Under the pieces are notes generated by a model. That model saw only the letters and a program-made list of their open reading frames with translations. It did no database searches and had not been told where the DNA came from. This document shows, in pieces, positions 1 through 7,815 of a stretch of 17,516 bases of DNA. Both the position numbers and the translations under genes were made by a program. The DNA comes from an uncultured Ruminococcus sp. (GTDB lineage: Bacteria > Bacillota > Clostridia > Oscillospirales > Ruminococcaceae), in contig CALGTV010000109.1 of assembly GCA_937902395.1 (NCBI GenBank), positions 1 through 17,516 of the forward strand, read 5' to 3'. How positions within the stretch are numbered: the first letter of the stretch is position 1; the number at the start of each line of letters is the position of its first letter.

Positions 1-63
1 AGTTGGTAGTGCAGCTCATTCGTAATGAGCAGGTCGCGTGTTCGAGCCACGTCACAAGCTCCA
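1..63 (+). tRNA. tRNA-Thr(CGT), 5' end cut off by the window edge
   Basis: The 3' part of a tRNA is present. The window starts in the D loop (AGTTGGTA, then the 3' D-stem strand). The anticodon stem is GCTCA (14-18) paired with TGAGC (26-30) around the loop TTCGTAA, giving anticodon CGT at 21-23, which reads ACG (threonine). The T arm is GCGTG (36-40), loop TTCGAGC, CACGT (48-52). The acceptor 3' strand CACAAGC (53-59) is followed by discriminator T60 and an encoded CCA at 61-63. About 13 nt (acceptor 5' strand and start of the D stem) lie outside the window. A U discriminator differs from the A73 of E. coli tRNA-Thr. Confidence 0.93.
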
Positions 64-67
64 CAAT

Positions 68-103
68 AAACCCTCCCAATTGTATATTTGTGGAGGGTTT
101 TTT
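68..103 (+). terminator. Rho-independent terminator of the tRNA-Thr gene
   Basis: AAACCCTCC (68-76) pairs with GGAGGGTTT (92-100) around a 15-nt AT-rich loop, and the T run continues to 103. It begins five bases after the tRNA CCA end, so it most likely ends the tRNA transcript. Confidence 0.85.
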
Positions 104-260
104 GTATATGAAAAAATTGCAAGTTATACGTAGAAAGGCAGGAAAAACGGAAAGTGTTGCCCTGTTTTTTCGTCGTCCGCCTTGACATACAGCAACTTTG
201 CTCATATCTTTGTCTACTAACATTTTAGGGATTGGTATTATTTATAGTTTATCGACAAGC

Positions 261-290
261 AAAAACGACGTTTCCGAAGAAACGCCGTTT
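261..290 (-). terminator. Rho-independent terminator of guaB
   Basis: On the minus strand a 12-bp stem (positions 290-279 paired with 274-263, one G-T pair) closes a UUCG tetraloop and runs into five Ts (265-261). It starts about ten bases after the guaB stop codon. The tRNA unit ends before it, so the roughly 160-bp stretch at 104-260 holds nothing else that I can recognise. Confidence 0.85.
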
Positions 291-300
291 TATTATGTTT

Positions 301-1773
301 TTATATTCCTGCTGAATAGTTGGGAGCTTCCTTTGTGATATAAATATCATGGGGGTGGCTCTCCTTAAGTCCAGCGCCTGTGATTCTTACAAACTTAGCT
401 TTTTCGTGAAGTGTGGGGATATCTTTACAGCCGCAAAGTCCCATACCTGAACGGATTCCACCTACAAGCTGGAAGATTGTTTCAGCAAGTATGCCCTTGT
501 AGGGAACGCGTCCCTCTACGCCCTCGGGAACAAGCTTCTTTGCGCCCTCCTGGAAATATCTGTCAGTAGAGCCGTTTGCCATAGCGCCAAGGCTTCCCAT
601 ACCTCTGTATACCTTGAACTGTCTGCCCTGATAAATCTCAGTTTCGCCGGGAGCTTCTGCACAGCCTGCAAGAAGTGAACCAAGCATAACTACGCTTGCT
701 CCTGCGGCAAGTGCCTTTACGATATCGCCTGAATACTTGATACCGCCGTCGGCAATAACGGGAATATCGTATTTCTGAGCTACGCATGCAACGTCATAGA
801 CTGCTGTAATCTGAGGTACACCACAGCCTGCTACAACTCTTGTTGTACAGATAGAGCCGGGTCCGATACCTACCTTAAGGCAGTCAGCACCTGCGGCAAT
901 AAGAGCCTCAGCAGCCTCTGCTGTTGCGATATTTCCTGCAATAACAGGAATATCGGGGTATGTCTCCTTGAGCATCTTAAGGCACTTTACAACGTTTGCG
1001 CTGTGGCCGTGGGAGGAATCAAGTACAAGTACGTCAACCTGTGCGTCGATAAGAGCCTTTGCTCTTTCAAGCACGTTTGCTGTAACGCCGATTCCTGCGC
1101 CGCAGAGGAGTCTGCCCTTGCTGTCTCTTGCAGAGTTAGGATACTGTACGGACTTTTCGATATCCTTTATTGTGATAAGTCCCTTGAGATAGCCGTTTTC
1201 GTCAACGATAGGGAGCTTTTCAATCTTGTGCTTGCGGAGAATCTCCTGTGCCTGTTCCATAGTTGTGCCAACGGGTGCTGTAATAAGGTTGTCCTTTGTC
1301 ATAACTTCGGAAATCTTTGCTGAGAAATCTGTGAGGAATCTCATATCTCTGTTGGTGATAATACCAACAAGCTTGTTTTTATCGTCAACAATCGGAACAC
1401 CTGAAATCTTGTACTTGCCCATAAGCTCGTCAGCGTCAGCAACAAGTCTGTCCTCGGTGAGAGAGAAAGGATTTACAATAACGCCGTTCTCGGAACGCTT
1501 TACCTTGTCAACTTCCTCTGCCTGCTGCTCGATTGACATATTCTTGTGGATAATTCCGATACCACCCTCACGGGCAATAGCGATTGCCATACGGGAATCG
1601 GTTACTGTATCCATAGCGGCAGTCATAATGGGGGTATTAAGTCTTATGTTTCCTGCAAGTCTTGTGTCGAGTTTAATCATGTTCGGAGTAACATCCGATT
1701 CGTCTGGAATAAGCAGTACATCGTCGAATGTAAGTCCTTCTTTCTGGAATTTGCTGTTGATATCAGTCAGCAT
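301..1773 (-). CDS. guaB: IMP dehydrogenase
   Basis: Oxidises IMP to XMP with NAD+, the committed step of guanine nucleotide synthesis, in the cytosol. The 490-residue product has the usual length. It is a TIM barrel interrupted by two CBS domains (about residues 95-205; KISGVPIVDD and KIEKLPIVDE mark the two repeats). The catalytic loop GIGPGSICTTR contains Cys309. DGG (342-344), the RGMGSLGAM phosphate-binding segment (about 390-398) and the flap EGVEGRVPYKG (417-427) are all present. I chose the ATG at 1773 because AAAGGAGG lies seven bases upstream; an in-frame ATG 39 bases earlier has no ribosome binding site and would add a non-conserved leader. The gene stands alone between its own promoter and terminator. 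The regulatory CBS pair suggests control by purine nucleotides, as known for the family. Confidence 0.97.
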   Translation of the reverse strand: MLTDINSKFQKEGLTFDDVLLIPDESDVTPNMIKLDTRLAGNIRLNTPIMTAAMDTVTDSRMAIAIAREGGIGIIHKNMSIEQQAEEVDKVKRSENGVIVNPFSLTEDRLVADADELMGKYKISGVPIVDDKNKLVGIITNRDMRFLTDFSAKISEVMTKDNLITAPVGTTMEQAQEILRKHKIEKLPIVDENGYLKGLITIKDIEKSVQYPNSARDSKGRLLCGAGIGVTANVLERAKALIDAQVDVLVLDSSHGHSANVVKCLKMLKETYPDIPVIAGNIATAEAAEALIAAGADCLKVGIGPGSICTTRVVAGCGVPQITAVYDVACVAQKYDIPVIADGGIKYSGDIVKALAAGASVVMLGSLLAGCAEAPGETEIYQGRQFKVYRGMGSLGAMANGSTDRYFQEGAKKLVPEGVEGRVPYKGILAETIFQLVGGIRSGMGLCGCKDIPTLHEKAKFVRITGAGLKESHPHDIYITKEAPNYSAGI

Positions 1774-1798
1774 AATAAATCCTCCTTTAACTTTTTTT

Positions 1799-1816
1799 CG
1801 GAATAATTTCATTCCG
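1799..1816 (-). promoter_or_regulatory. Small hairpin in the guaB 5' leader
   Basis: On the minus strand CGGAAT and ATTCCG flank a 6-nt loop, about 15 bases before the guaB ribosome binding site and followed by an A run. It could affect translation or mRNA stability. It is not a terminator, since no T run follows. No known purine riboswitch fold is recognisable in this leader of roughly 60 nt. Confidence 0.4.
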
Positions 1817-1842
1817 AATACAAACCGAGTTTATTAACTTTA

Positions 1843-1871
1843 ATAATAACATTTTTTCAGCGTTCTGTCAA
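1843..1871 (-). promoter_or_regulatory. Sigma-A-type promoter of guaB
   Basis: Minus strand: a perfect -35 TTGACA (1871-1866), 17-bp spacer, -10 TATTAT (1848-1843). Transcription would start near 1836, leaving a leader of about 60 nt before the guaB start. This is one of the two strongest promoter matches in the window. Confidence 0.8.
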
Positions 1872-1960
1872 TAGTTACTGAAAAAGATACTGAAAAAAAT
1901 CCATAGAAAATAAATGTGGAATTAACATAGTGATTTGTCGAATTTAGGCATATGAAATAT

Positions 1961-1985
1961 AATAGGCTGCCATAATAAGCCTATT
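1961..1985 (-). terminator. Weak hairpin terminator at the end of the fabD operon
   Basis: AATAGGCT (1961-1968) and AGCCTATT (1978-1985) form an 8-bp stem that begins within the stop codon of the dockerin gene. On the minus strand it is followed by ATATTTC, only a weak T tract. It is the only candidate end signal before the guaB promoter, so read-through into guaB is possible. Confidence 0.45.
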
Positions 1986-2844
1986 ATCCCCCTGTGGAAT
2001 TTTTGGCATATATAGCCAGAATTTCAGAAGCGTCGGAGGAATCTACGATTTCATCGCCGTTTAAATCTCCGATGATACGCTGTTTTTTTGTAAATACAGC
2101 AGGTATACCTGTGGAAATCTTTGCATATTCCGCAAGAACGTCAGATGCGTCTGCGGAATCCGTTGTTTCATCGTTGTTTACGTCTCCTGCCATGAAATTT
2201 TTCATATCTATAAATTCTATGCCGTTTTTATTTGCATATTTTTCTGCGGCGCTTCCTGTTGTGCCCTTTATGAGAAAATCATGTATAGCGGTACTGCCTT
2301 CTCCATGAGTTGCCGCTTCCATGCCGAGTGCATTTGCACCTATGGCTGTAACGCTTGACGGAATTTCCATATCCAGCGCAACACAGCCGTAAAAGGCTTC
2401 ATCTCCGATAGTTTTCAGCGATGTGGGAAGCTTTACTGTTTCAAGCTTCGGGCAGGAGAAAAAGCAATCGTCGGGAATTGCTGTAATTCCCTTGCTGAAT
2501 GTCACTTCTGTCAGCTCGTTACAGCTCATAAAGGCTTTTGCTCCCAGTTTTTTTATATTTGTGCCTACAATTATTTTTTCAACGTTGAAATTGCCTGCAT
2601 AGGCTTTTTCACCTATGGCAGTTATGGAATATCCGCTTATTTCTGTAGGCACTTCCGCTTCCGCATAGCTGTGCGGGAGATACACGCTTTTCAGTTCCGC
2701 TGTTTTGCCGTCGGAATTTATGAGTATTGTGTACTCTACAGCATTTATAACTGTTGAAATCTCTTTGCGGCTGTCTGTTTCAGCTGTTGCCGATACGGAA
2801 GATACAGCCATAATTCCGCTTATTATTGCAGATAAAAACTTCAT
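1984..2844 (-). CDS. Secreted BspA-like leucine-rich-repeat protein with C-terminal type I dockerin
   Basis: A 286-residue exported protein of unknown specific role. Residues 1-21 look like a signal peptide with a likely Ala-X-Ala cleavage site (SATA|ET). Residues about 65-165 hold LRR_5/BspA-type repeats (ITAIGEKAY, KKLGAKAFMSC, TAIPDDCFFSC, KTIGDEAFYGC). Residues 220-286 are a dockerin with two F-hand calcium loops: D221/N223/D225/D229/D232 and D260/N262/D264/D268/D271, each followed by a helix (VLAEYAK, ILAIYAK). Dockerins bind cohesins on scaffoldins, so this protein is probably attached to a cellulosome-like complex or cell-surface scaffold. No catalytic domain is visible; LRR_5 repeats suggest protein or glycan binding. 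Its ATG overlaps the preceding stop codon (TAATG), with AGAGAGGA upstream, indicating translational coupling to the amidohydrolase gene, an odd partner for a secreted protein. Confidence 0.88.
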   Translation of the reverse strand: MKFLSAIISGIMAVSSVSATAETDSRKEISTVINAVEYTILINSDGKTAELKSVYLPHSYAEAEVPTEISGYSITAIGEKAYAGNFNVEKIIVGTNIKKLGAKAFMSCNELTEVTFSKGITAIPDDCFFSCPKLETVKLPTSLKTIGDEAFYGCVALDMEIPSSVTAIGANALGMEAATHGEGSTAIHDFLIKGTTGSAAEKYANKNGIEFIDMKNFMAGDVNNDETTDSADASDVLAEYAKISTGIPAVFTKKQRIIGDLNGDEIVDSSDASEILAIYAKNSTGG

Positions 2845-4016
2845 TACAGTTCCTCTCTTTTTATGATTTCGCCGTCAATCATAACCAGTACAGGTTCTGA
2901 CATAAGGTCAAGGGGGGATTCGCCCTTGCGATAAAGCTGGATATCTGCATCTTTTCCTGCTGTAAGACTTCCTGTAACGTCGTCAACTCCAAGAATTTCT
3001 GCCGCATCTATGGTGAGACTGCGCAATGCCTTTTCCATATCAAGTCCGCCTTTTACTGCCGCCTGTGCGGATATTGGCAGATATTGAATGGGGATAACCG
3101 TGTGGTCGGTGCATATTGCAAGCTTTACGTTGTTTTCTGCAAGTATTGCCGCATTTTTCAGCTCCAGACCTCTCATTTCAGGCTTGCATCGGTCGCATAT
3201 CAGCGGGCCGCATATAACGGGAACTTCCTCCTCGCCTAAGATATCAGCGACTTTGTAGCCCTCTGTGCCGTGGATAATAACAAGCTCCAGAGAAAATTCC
3301 TTTGCTATGCGCATAGCGGTGCAGATATCGTCGGCACGATGACAGTGGAAAAATGCTTTCTGCTTGCGTTCAAGGAGAGGCATGAGCGCCTCGCATTTTA
3401 TATCGTACTCCGGCGGCTCGTAATTCTCGTTGTCGGAATAGTATATATCCATATCGTGAGCGTATCTGCGGGATTTATACAAGCCCTCACGGATTATGGC
3501 CGCTGTTGCCATACGTGTTACGGGAGTTGTACCCTTTTCGCTGTATACCCTTTTGGGATTTTCACCTAAGGCAAATTTCATGCCGCAGGTTTTGATAAGC
3601 ATATCGTCAATACGTCTGCCTGCTGTCTTTATAACGGAAATTTCACCGCCGCAGGCATTGGCACTTCCGGGGCATGAAGCAACGGTTGTTATACCTCTCA
3701 TTCTCGCTTCCTCAAAACAGCGGTCAAAGGGATTTATACCGTCAACTGTGCGCATCTGGGGAGTAAAAGCGTCGGTGGATTCGTTGCAGTCGTCGCCCTC
3801 AAAATCGACGCCGTCTTCGATTATTCCAAGGTGAGTATGAGCGTCGATAAAGCCGGGGAGAATAAGTCCTCCCTGTGCGTCGAGGCTGTCCTCGGGGATA
3901 TTTACAGGGTCGCCCTCACCTATGGCACCGATATTTCCGCCGTCTGTTTCAAGCCAGCCTTTTTTTATAATCCCTGTGCCGTCCATAGTAATTATTTCAG
4001 CATTATATATAAGCAT
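2844..4016 (-). CDS. Metal-dependent amidohydrolase, imidazolonepropionase-like
   Basis: A 390-residue cytosolic hydrolase of the amidohydrolase superfamily; the substrate is not known. The N-terminal beta-sandwich strand (MLIYNAEIITMDGTG) leads into the TIM barrel with metal motif DAHTHLG (His60, His62). Later metal or catalytic candidates are HCH (224-226), His249 (VIIHGTEG) and Asp304 (ICTDHT). The C-terminus returns to the sandwich domain (GSLTAGKDADIQLY, VMIDGEIIKR), typical of the HutI/COG1228-like group. The start has GGAGG eight bases upstream and lies 18 bases after aroK; the stop overlaps the next start by one base. Although the family includes imidazolonepropionase, no other histidine-degradation gene is present, so I do not call it hutI. 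It lacks a signal peptide. Confidence 0.85.
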   Translation of the reverse strand: MLIYNAEIITMDGTGIIKKGWLETDGGNIGAIGEGDPVNIPEDSLDAQGGLILPGFIDAHTHLGIIEDGVDFEGDDCNESTDAFTPQMRTVDGINPFDRCFEEARMRGITTVASCPGSANACGGEISVIKTAGRRIDDMLIKTCGMKFALGENPKRVYSEKGTTPVTRMATAAIIREGLYKSRRYAHDMDIYYSDNENYEPPEYDIKCEALMPLLERKQKAFFHCHRADDICTAMRIAKEFSLELVIIHGTEGYKVADILGEEEVPVICGPLICDRCKPEMRGLELKNAAILAENNVKLAICTDHTVIPIQYLPISAQAAVKGGLDMEKALRSLTIDAAEILGVDDVTGSLTAGKDADIQLYRKGESPLDLMSEPVLVMIDGEIIKREEL

Positions 4017-4034
4017 ATAAAACCTCCGTTTATA

Positions 4035-4535
4035 TCACTTCAGCATTTTAACAGCATCGGCAATAAGCTCTGCGGTGCTCATAGGACTGCCGCTGCCGTC
4101 TATCTGTATTGTGGAATGTTTTTTGTATACATCATAGCGTGAATTGAAGCGTTCTTCAAGTTCTTCTTTTGTGGAGTTCACAACAATGGGACGGTTTGAA
4201 TCGCCGCTTATACGTCCGTAGCAGGCTTCAAAGTCAAGGTCAAGGAATATAACAGCTCCTGCCTTTGACGCCGCTGCCGCTGATTCGGGATTGAGCATTG
4301 CGCCGCCGCCGCATGCCACAATAGCCTTTTTTCCGCAGAGAGATTTTATAACCTCTGCTTCAACCTGACGGAAATAGGCTTCACCTTTCTGCGCAAAGAT
4401 TTCGGGAATTGTCATGCCCTCTCTTTCAATTATAACCTCATCGGAATCGCAAAAGCTGTAACCCAGCTTCCTTGCGGCAAGCTTTCCCACAGTTGTTTTG
4501 CCGCAGCCCATAAATCCGCATAAAAATACAGTCAT
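4035..4535 (-). CDS. aroK: Shikimate kinase
   Basis: Phosphorylates shikimate at the 3-hydroxyl using ATP, the fifth step of chorismate synthesis, in the cytosol. The 166-residue length is normal. The Walker A loop GFMGCGKT lies at 7-14, shikimate-binding residues at D30-S-D32 and R56, the GGG motif at 76-78 (CGGGAM), and the lid arginine at R115 (NRPIV). It starts one base after the aroE stop with only a weak GGGGTAAG-like ribosome binding site, so it is probably translated by coupling to aroE. AroE and AroK catalyse consecutive steps. Confidence 0.95.
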   Translation of the reverse strand: MTVFLCGFMGCGKTTVGKLAARKLGYSFCDSDEVIIEREGMTIPEIFAQKGEAYFRQVEAEVIKSLCGKKAIVACGGGAMLNPESAAAASKAGAVIFLDLDFEACYGRISGDSNRPIVVNSTKEELEERFNSRYDVYKKHSTIQIDGSGSPMSTAELIADAVKMLK

Positions 4536-4536
4536 A

Positions 4537-5379
4537 TCACTTACCCCGATTCATTTTTTCAACTTCGTTTTCAACATCTTTTATTATTGCGGATATATCC
4601 TCATTTGAAAATTCGCCGCCGTACCACAATTCATGAGCCTTTACAGCCTGATATACAAGCATTGCCGCGCCTCCTATTGCTGTACGTCCAAGTTCTCTTG
4701 CCTTTTTCATAAGGAGGGTTTCAATAGGGTTGTATATCACATCGAAAAAGCTGAGACAATTTTCTATAATCTCATCTGAAACGGGGCATGCGTCAATTTT
4801 CGGGTACATACCCACGGGAGTTGCATTTACAAGGAGGTCAAAGCTGCCCTCAATCTCGCTTACAAGGCAGATTTTTACAGAAGCACCGCCGCACTTTGAA
4901 AGTATCTCTGCCATTACAAGCTGTGCCGTTTTTACAGCGTCGGGGAGAACGGCGATTGTCAGCTCTGCACCGTGAAGCGCCGCTTCAATGGCAATCATTC
5001 TGCCTACACCGCCGCAGCCTACAAGGAGTACTTTTCCGCTGAGGGGAAGCAGTTCTGCGGAACGGAGAAATCCGTCGCAGTCTGTATTATATCCCGTCAT
5101 AACTCCGTTGTCGTTGGATACGCAGTTCACGGAATTGTATCGCTCCGCACTTTCGCCAAGCTTGTCAGTCATGGGAATAATTGCTGTTTTGTGCGGAATA
5201 GTTATATTGAAGCCTTTCAGCTCACGGAGCATATCCTCGCTCTCTGCAAGCTTTTCGGGTGCAATGTCAATCAGCTCGTAGCTGTAGTCCTCGATTCCGC
5301 TTAAAGCAAAAAGCTTATTGTGTATAAGCGGTGACATGGAATGTCCCAGAGGATGACCTATAAGACCGTATTTATCCAT
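4537..5379 (-). CDS. aroE: Shikimate dehydrogenase (NADP+)
   Basis: Reduces 3-dehydroshikimate to shikimate with NADPH, the step before shikimate kinase. From the chosen start the protein has 280 residues. Substrate-binding GHPLGHSMSP is at 8-17, catalytic Lys64 in NITIPHK, the partner Asp100 in NTDCDG, the NADP-binding glycine loop GCGGVG at 121-126, and NATPVGMYP further on. The ATG at 5379 is preferred because GAGGGAG lies nine bases upstream and the conserved protein begins there; an upstream ATG at 5406 would add nine non-conserved residues. This start overlaps the end of fabD by eight bases (ATGGATAA), suggesting translational coupling. Confidence 0.94.
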   Translation of the reverse strand: MDKYGLIGHPLGHSMSPLIHNKLFALSGIEDYSYELIDIAPEKLAESEDMLRELKGFNITIPHKTAIIPMTDKLGESAERYNSVNCVSNDNGVMTGYNTDCDGFLRSAELLPLSGKVLLVGCGGVGRMIAIEAALHGAELTIAVLPDAVKTAQLVMAEILSKCGGASVKICLVSEIEGSFDLLVNATPVGMYPKIDACPVSDEIIENCLSFFDVIYNPIETLLMKKARELGRTAIGGAAMLVYQAVKAHELWYGGEFSNEDISAIIKDVENEVEKMNRGK

Positions 5380-6286
5380 AAATTTCAGCTCCCTCAAGTC
5401 CTGCAAGATTTTCTATATTAAGAGCATTTACACCCTTGAGCGTCTTTTTAACAAGTCCTGTAAGTGTTTTTCCCGGACCAAATTCAACAAATGTATCTGC
5501 TCCTGCTTCCTGCATTGCCGCAAGCTCAGATGTAAAGCGTACAGGCGAAACGATATGCTTTGCAAGAATTGCCGCCATATCGCTGAAATCTGTCAGCTCG
5601 CCGCCGGTTACGTTGGAGTAATACTTCACCTGCGGAGCGTTGAATGTGATTGCCTTTGCTGTTTCATAGAATTTATCAGCGGCGGACTGCATCAGCTTAG
5701 AATGGAATGCACCTGCAACATTAAGAGGTACAACTCTTGCCTTTAATTCTGCAAATATTTCGCTTACTTCGGCAATTCCCTCGGGTGTTCCTGCAATTAC
5801 CGTCTGCTGTGGGGAGTTGTAATTTACTGCTGTGACATAATTTGAAGCGTTAGCGCAGATTTCCTCGATTTTCTCGGGAGCAAGCTTCATAACAGCCGCC
5901 ATTGCACCTTTTTGCTCTGCTGTTGCCGCTTCCATAGCCTCTGCACGCGCCTTTATAAGCCTGAATCCGTCCTCGGCTGATACCATGCCTGAGCTTACAA
6001 GTGCGGCATATTCGCCGAGAGAATGACCTGCCACACCGTCGAATTTATAGCCCTTTTCTATTGCCGCATTGAGACAAACAAGAGATGTGAGCATAATTGC
6101 AGGCTGAGCGTTGATAGTCTTTGAAAGCTCCTCAATGGGACTTTCAAAGCAAAGCTTTTTCATATCCTTGCCGAGAATATCCGACGCAGTGTCGTATAAT
6201 TCCGCAGTTTTTGGAAATGCCTCTGCAATATCCTTGCCCATGCCTTGAGCCTGTGCTCCTTGTCCTACAAACAGTGAAATAGTCAT
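5372..6286 (-). CDS. fabD: Malonyl-CoA:ACP transacylase
   Basis: Transfers malonyl groups from CoA to acyl carrier protein for fatty-acid elongation. The 304 residues match the family length. The N-terminal GQGAQ motif (8-12) replaces the commoner GQGSQ. The catalytic serine is Ser89 in GHSLGEY, Arg114 is the malonate-binding arginine, and the catalytic histidine is His195 in GAFHSKLM. The start at 6286 has AAAGGAAC upstream. It heads the minus-strand operon leading into aroE and faces away from fabH across a 306-bp control region. In many Firmicutes fabD lies inside the fab cluster between fabK and fabG; here it does not. Confidence 0.96.
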   Translation of the reverse strand: MTISLFVGQGAQAQGMGKDIAEAFPKTAELYDTASDILGKDMKKLCFESPIEELSKTINAQPAIMLTSLVCLNAAIEKGYKFDGVAGHSLGEYAALVSSGMVSAEDGFRLIKARAEAMEAATAEQKGAMAAVMKLAPEKIEEICANASNYVTAVNYNSPQQTVIAGTPEGIAEVSEIFAELKARVVPLNVAGAFHSKLMQSAADKFYETAKAITFNAPQVKYYSNVTGGELTDFSDMAAILAKHIVSPVRFTSELAAMQEAGADTFVEFGPGKTLTGLVKKTLKGVNALNIENLAGLEGAEIYG

Positions 6287-6380
6287 AAATTTTATTGTTC
6301 CTTTCTGTACAAAATGACAATCAAAACGACGATTTTACCGAATTATTCTAATAAATCCTGTGGAAAGTGACGAATTTTCA

Positions 6381-6397
6381 TTTTACCCACTGTAAAA
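6381..6397. promoter_or_regulatory. Inverted repeat in the fabD/fabH control region (possible operator)
   Basis: TTTTAC - 5 bp - GTAAAA is a symmetrical 17-bp site just downstream of the candidate fabD start of transcription and upstream of the candidate fabH -35. The position suits a repressor of fabD. It does not match the FapR consensus I know, and I cannot name a regulator. Confidence 0.35.
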
Positions 6398-6410
6398 GGG
6401 AAAAAACTTC

Positions 6411-6439
6411 TTGCAAAAAGCTCGGAAATGATTTACAAT
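6411..6439 (+). promoter_or_regulatory. Candidate promoter of fabH
   Basis: Plus strand: TTGCAA (6411-6416), 17-bp spacer, TACAAT (6434-6439). Transcription would start near 6446, giving a leader of about 147 nt before fabH. Its -10 overlaps that of the opposing fabD promoter. Other AT-rich -10-like sequences (6504-6515) lack a good -35. Confidence 0.55.
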
Positions 6440-6463
6440 ATAAATATATATGTATGCTGTCAA
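6435..6463 (-). promoter_or_regulatory. Candidate promoter of the fabD operon
   Basis: Minus strand: perfect -35 TTGACA (6463-6458), 17-bp spacer, TATTGT (6440-6435). Transcription would start near 6428, leaving a leader of about 140 nt before fabD. The -10 shares five base pairs with the -10 of the plus-strand fabH promoter. Confidence 0.6.
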
Positions 6464-6592
6464 TCAGGATTTTACTATTAAATGCCGTTTGATTTCAGTA
6501 TACTATAACTATAACATAAATTTGAAAATATTACAACACTTTTCAGAAAAATTTCATTTGTGAATTGTGTTGAATGATAAAGGAGAAAAGGA

Positions 6593-7579
6593 ATGGGAAT
6601 CAACTTATTGGCTATGGGAAGCTATCTTCCCGAAAAAATCATGACAAACGACGACTTTGCGGAGTTCCTCGATACAAATGATGAATGGATTCGCACACGT
6701 ACAGGTATAACTCAGCGTCATATGGCTGGCTGGGAGCCTGTATGGTATATGGGCAAAAAAGCCGCTGAAAAAGCTATCGAAAAAGCAGGAATCTCTCCTA
6801 AGGATATCGGACTTGTTATCGTAAGCACTGTTACAAGTGATTTTGTAACACCAAGCATTGCAAGTCTGCTCCAGTATGAGCTGGGAATTGAAAATGCCGC
6901 CGCTTTTGACCTTAACGCCGCTTGCTCAGGATTTGTATTCTCCCTTGATACAGCAAGAAGATTCCTTGAAACTGACGACAGCATAAAATATGCTATTGTA
7001 ATCTCAACAGAGGCTATTTCACGTATCTGTGATTTCGAGGACAGAGGCTCATGCATACTTTTCGGAGACGGTGCTGCTGCGGCTGTTATTGAAAAAAGCG
7101 ATAAGCTTTATTCTTCTTTCCTCAACTCCGACGGAAGCGGAGCAAGAAAGCTCTATGCAAGAAATTGTCAGCCTGCTTCGATTGTTAAAACTGAATCAGA
7201 TTTTGAGGACGGATTTGAAAAGCAGGCTGTCCACAGTCTCTATCAGGACGGCAGAGAAGTATATAAATTCGCTGTAAAAGCACTTCCAACAGCTTTCAAT
7301 GCCGCCGCTGAGAAAATCGGCATTACAAGCGAGGAAATCGACTGGTTTGTACCTCATCAGGCAAATGTGAGAATTATTGAAACTGCTGCAAAAAATCTGG
7401 GAGCGCCAATGGATAAATTCATTGTAACTCTCGACCACCATGGGAATACATCAAGCGCATCAATTCCCCTTGCTCTTGATGAAGCTATTGAAAAGGGCAT
7501 TGTGAAAAAAGGACAGAAACTTGCTCTTGTTGGATTCGGTGCAGGTCTTTCCTATGGCAGTGTTATTTTAGAATATTAA
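6593..7579 (+). CDS. fabH: 3-oxoacyl-ACP synthase III (KAS III)
   Basis: Starts fatty-acid chains by condensing an acyl-CoA primer with malonyl-ACP. The product has 328 residues. The thiolase-fold catalytic triad is complete: Cys111 in NAACSG, His255 in VPHQAN, and Asn285 in HHGNTSS. The primer-binding segment is unusually aromatic (GWEPVWYMG, 46-54), following RTGITQR. AAAGGAG lies 8 bases before the ATG, so the start is secure. It is the first gene of the plus-strand fab cluster and is separated from fabK by 281 bp, so fabK may also have its own promoter. The usual acpP is not next to it. Confidence 0.97.
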   Translation: MGINLLAMGSYLPEKIMTNDDFAEFLDTNDEWIRTRTGITQRHMAGWEPVWYMGKKAAEKAIEKAGISPKDIGLVIVSTVTSDFVTPSIASLLQYELGIENAAAFDLNAACSGFVFSLDTARRFLETDDSIKYAIVISTEAISRICDFEDRGSCILFGDGAAAAVIEKSDKLYSSFLNSDGSGARKLYARNCQPASIVKTESDFEDGFEKQAVHSLYQDGREVYKFAVKALPTAFNAAAEKIGITSEEIDWFVPHQANVRIIETAAKNLGAPMDKFIVTLDHHGNTSSASIPLALDEAIEKGIVKKGQKLALVGFGAGLSYGSVILEY

Positions 7580-7587
7580 TCTATGTC

Positions 7588-7606
7588 AGGCGGATAATAT
7601 CCGCCT
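7588..7606 (+). other. Hairpin after fabH
   Basis: AGGCGGAT and ATCCGCCT pair around a 3-nt loop eight bases after the fabH stop. There is no T run, so it is either a weak terminator or an RNA-stabilising 3' hairpin. The GGCGGAT/ATCCGCC stem resembles the terminator stems after fabZ and folD in this window. Confidence 0.5.
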
Positions 7607-7644
7607 ATACAAGAAAAATTTCATCCCACATAAACAGATAAATG

Positions 7645-7684
7645 TTGAAAAGTATTTTACAACACAGATACTAAATTCTCCTTC
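7645..7684 (+). promoter_or_regulatory. Possible promoter region of fabK
   Basis: TTGAAA (7645-7650), 16-bp spacer, GATACT (7667-7672) is a moderate promoter match. It overlaps a motif (TTGAAAA...TTACAACAC, 7645-7665) also present before fabH at 6522-6539. If used, the fabK leader would be about 180 nt and would include the 28-bp palindrome. Confidence 0.35.
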
Positions 7685-7815
7685 AAGAGATGTATTTGTG
7701 TACTAAAATATTATTCCGAAAAAAACATTTTTGTAATTGCTAATGGAATAAGAATGGTTAATTTTTCCCGAAATTTCGGGAAAAATTTAAATTTAAAACA
7801 CGGAAGTATTTTACA
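7650..7815 (+). repeat. 12-bp direct repeat in the fabK leader
   Basis: AAGTATTTTACA occurs exactly at 7650-7661 and 7804-7815, either side of the palindrome, with a 154-bp period. This could be a paired regulator site or chance in AT-rich DNA. Confidence 0.5.
7760..7787. promoter_or_regulatory. Perfect 28-bp palindrome upstream of fabK
   Basis: The half-site AATTTTTCCCGAAA is followed directly by its exact reverse complement. As RNA it would form a 12-bp stem with a 4-nt loop; as DNA it is an ideal dimer-binding site. It lies about 75 bp before the fabK start. Neither strand has a T run after the stem, so it is not a normal terminator. Confidence 0.55.

Noticed and set aside
1774..1842. Purine riboswitch before guaB
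   Set aside because: The leader is only about 60 nt and has a single 6-bp hairpin; there is no three-way junction and no conserved loop sequence.
2844..4016. Calling the amidohydrolase imidazolonepropionase (hutI)
   Set aside because: It has only superfamily-level features, and no other histidine-degradation genes are nearby.
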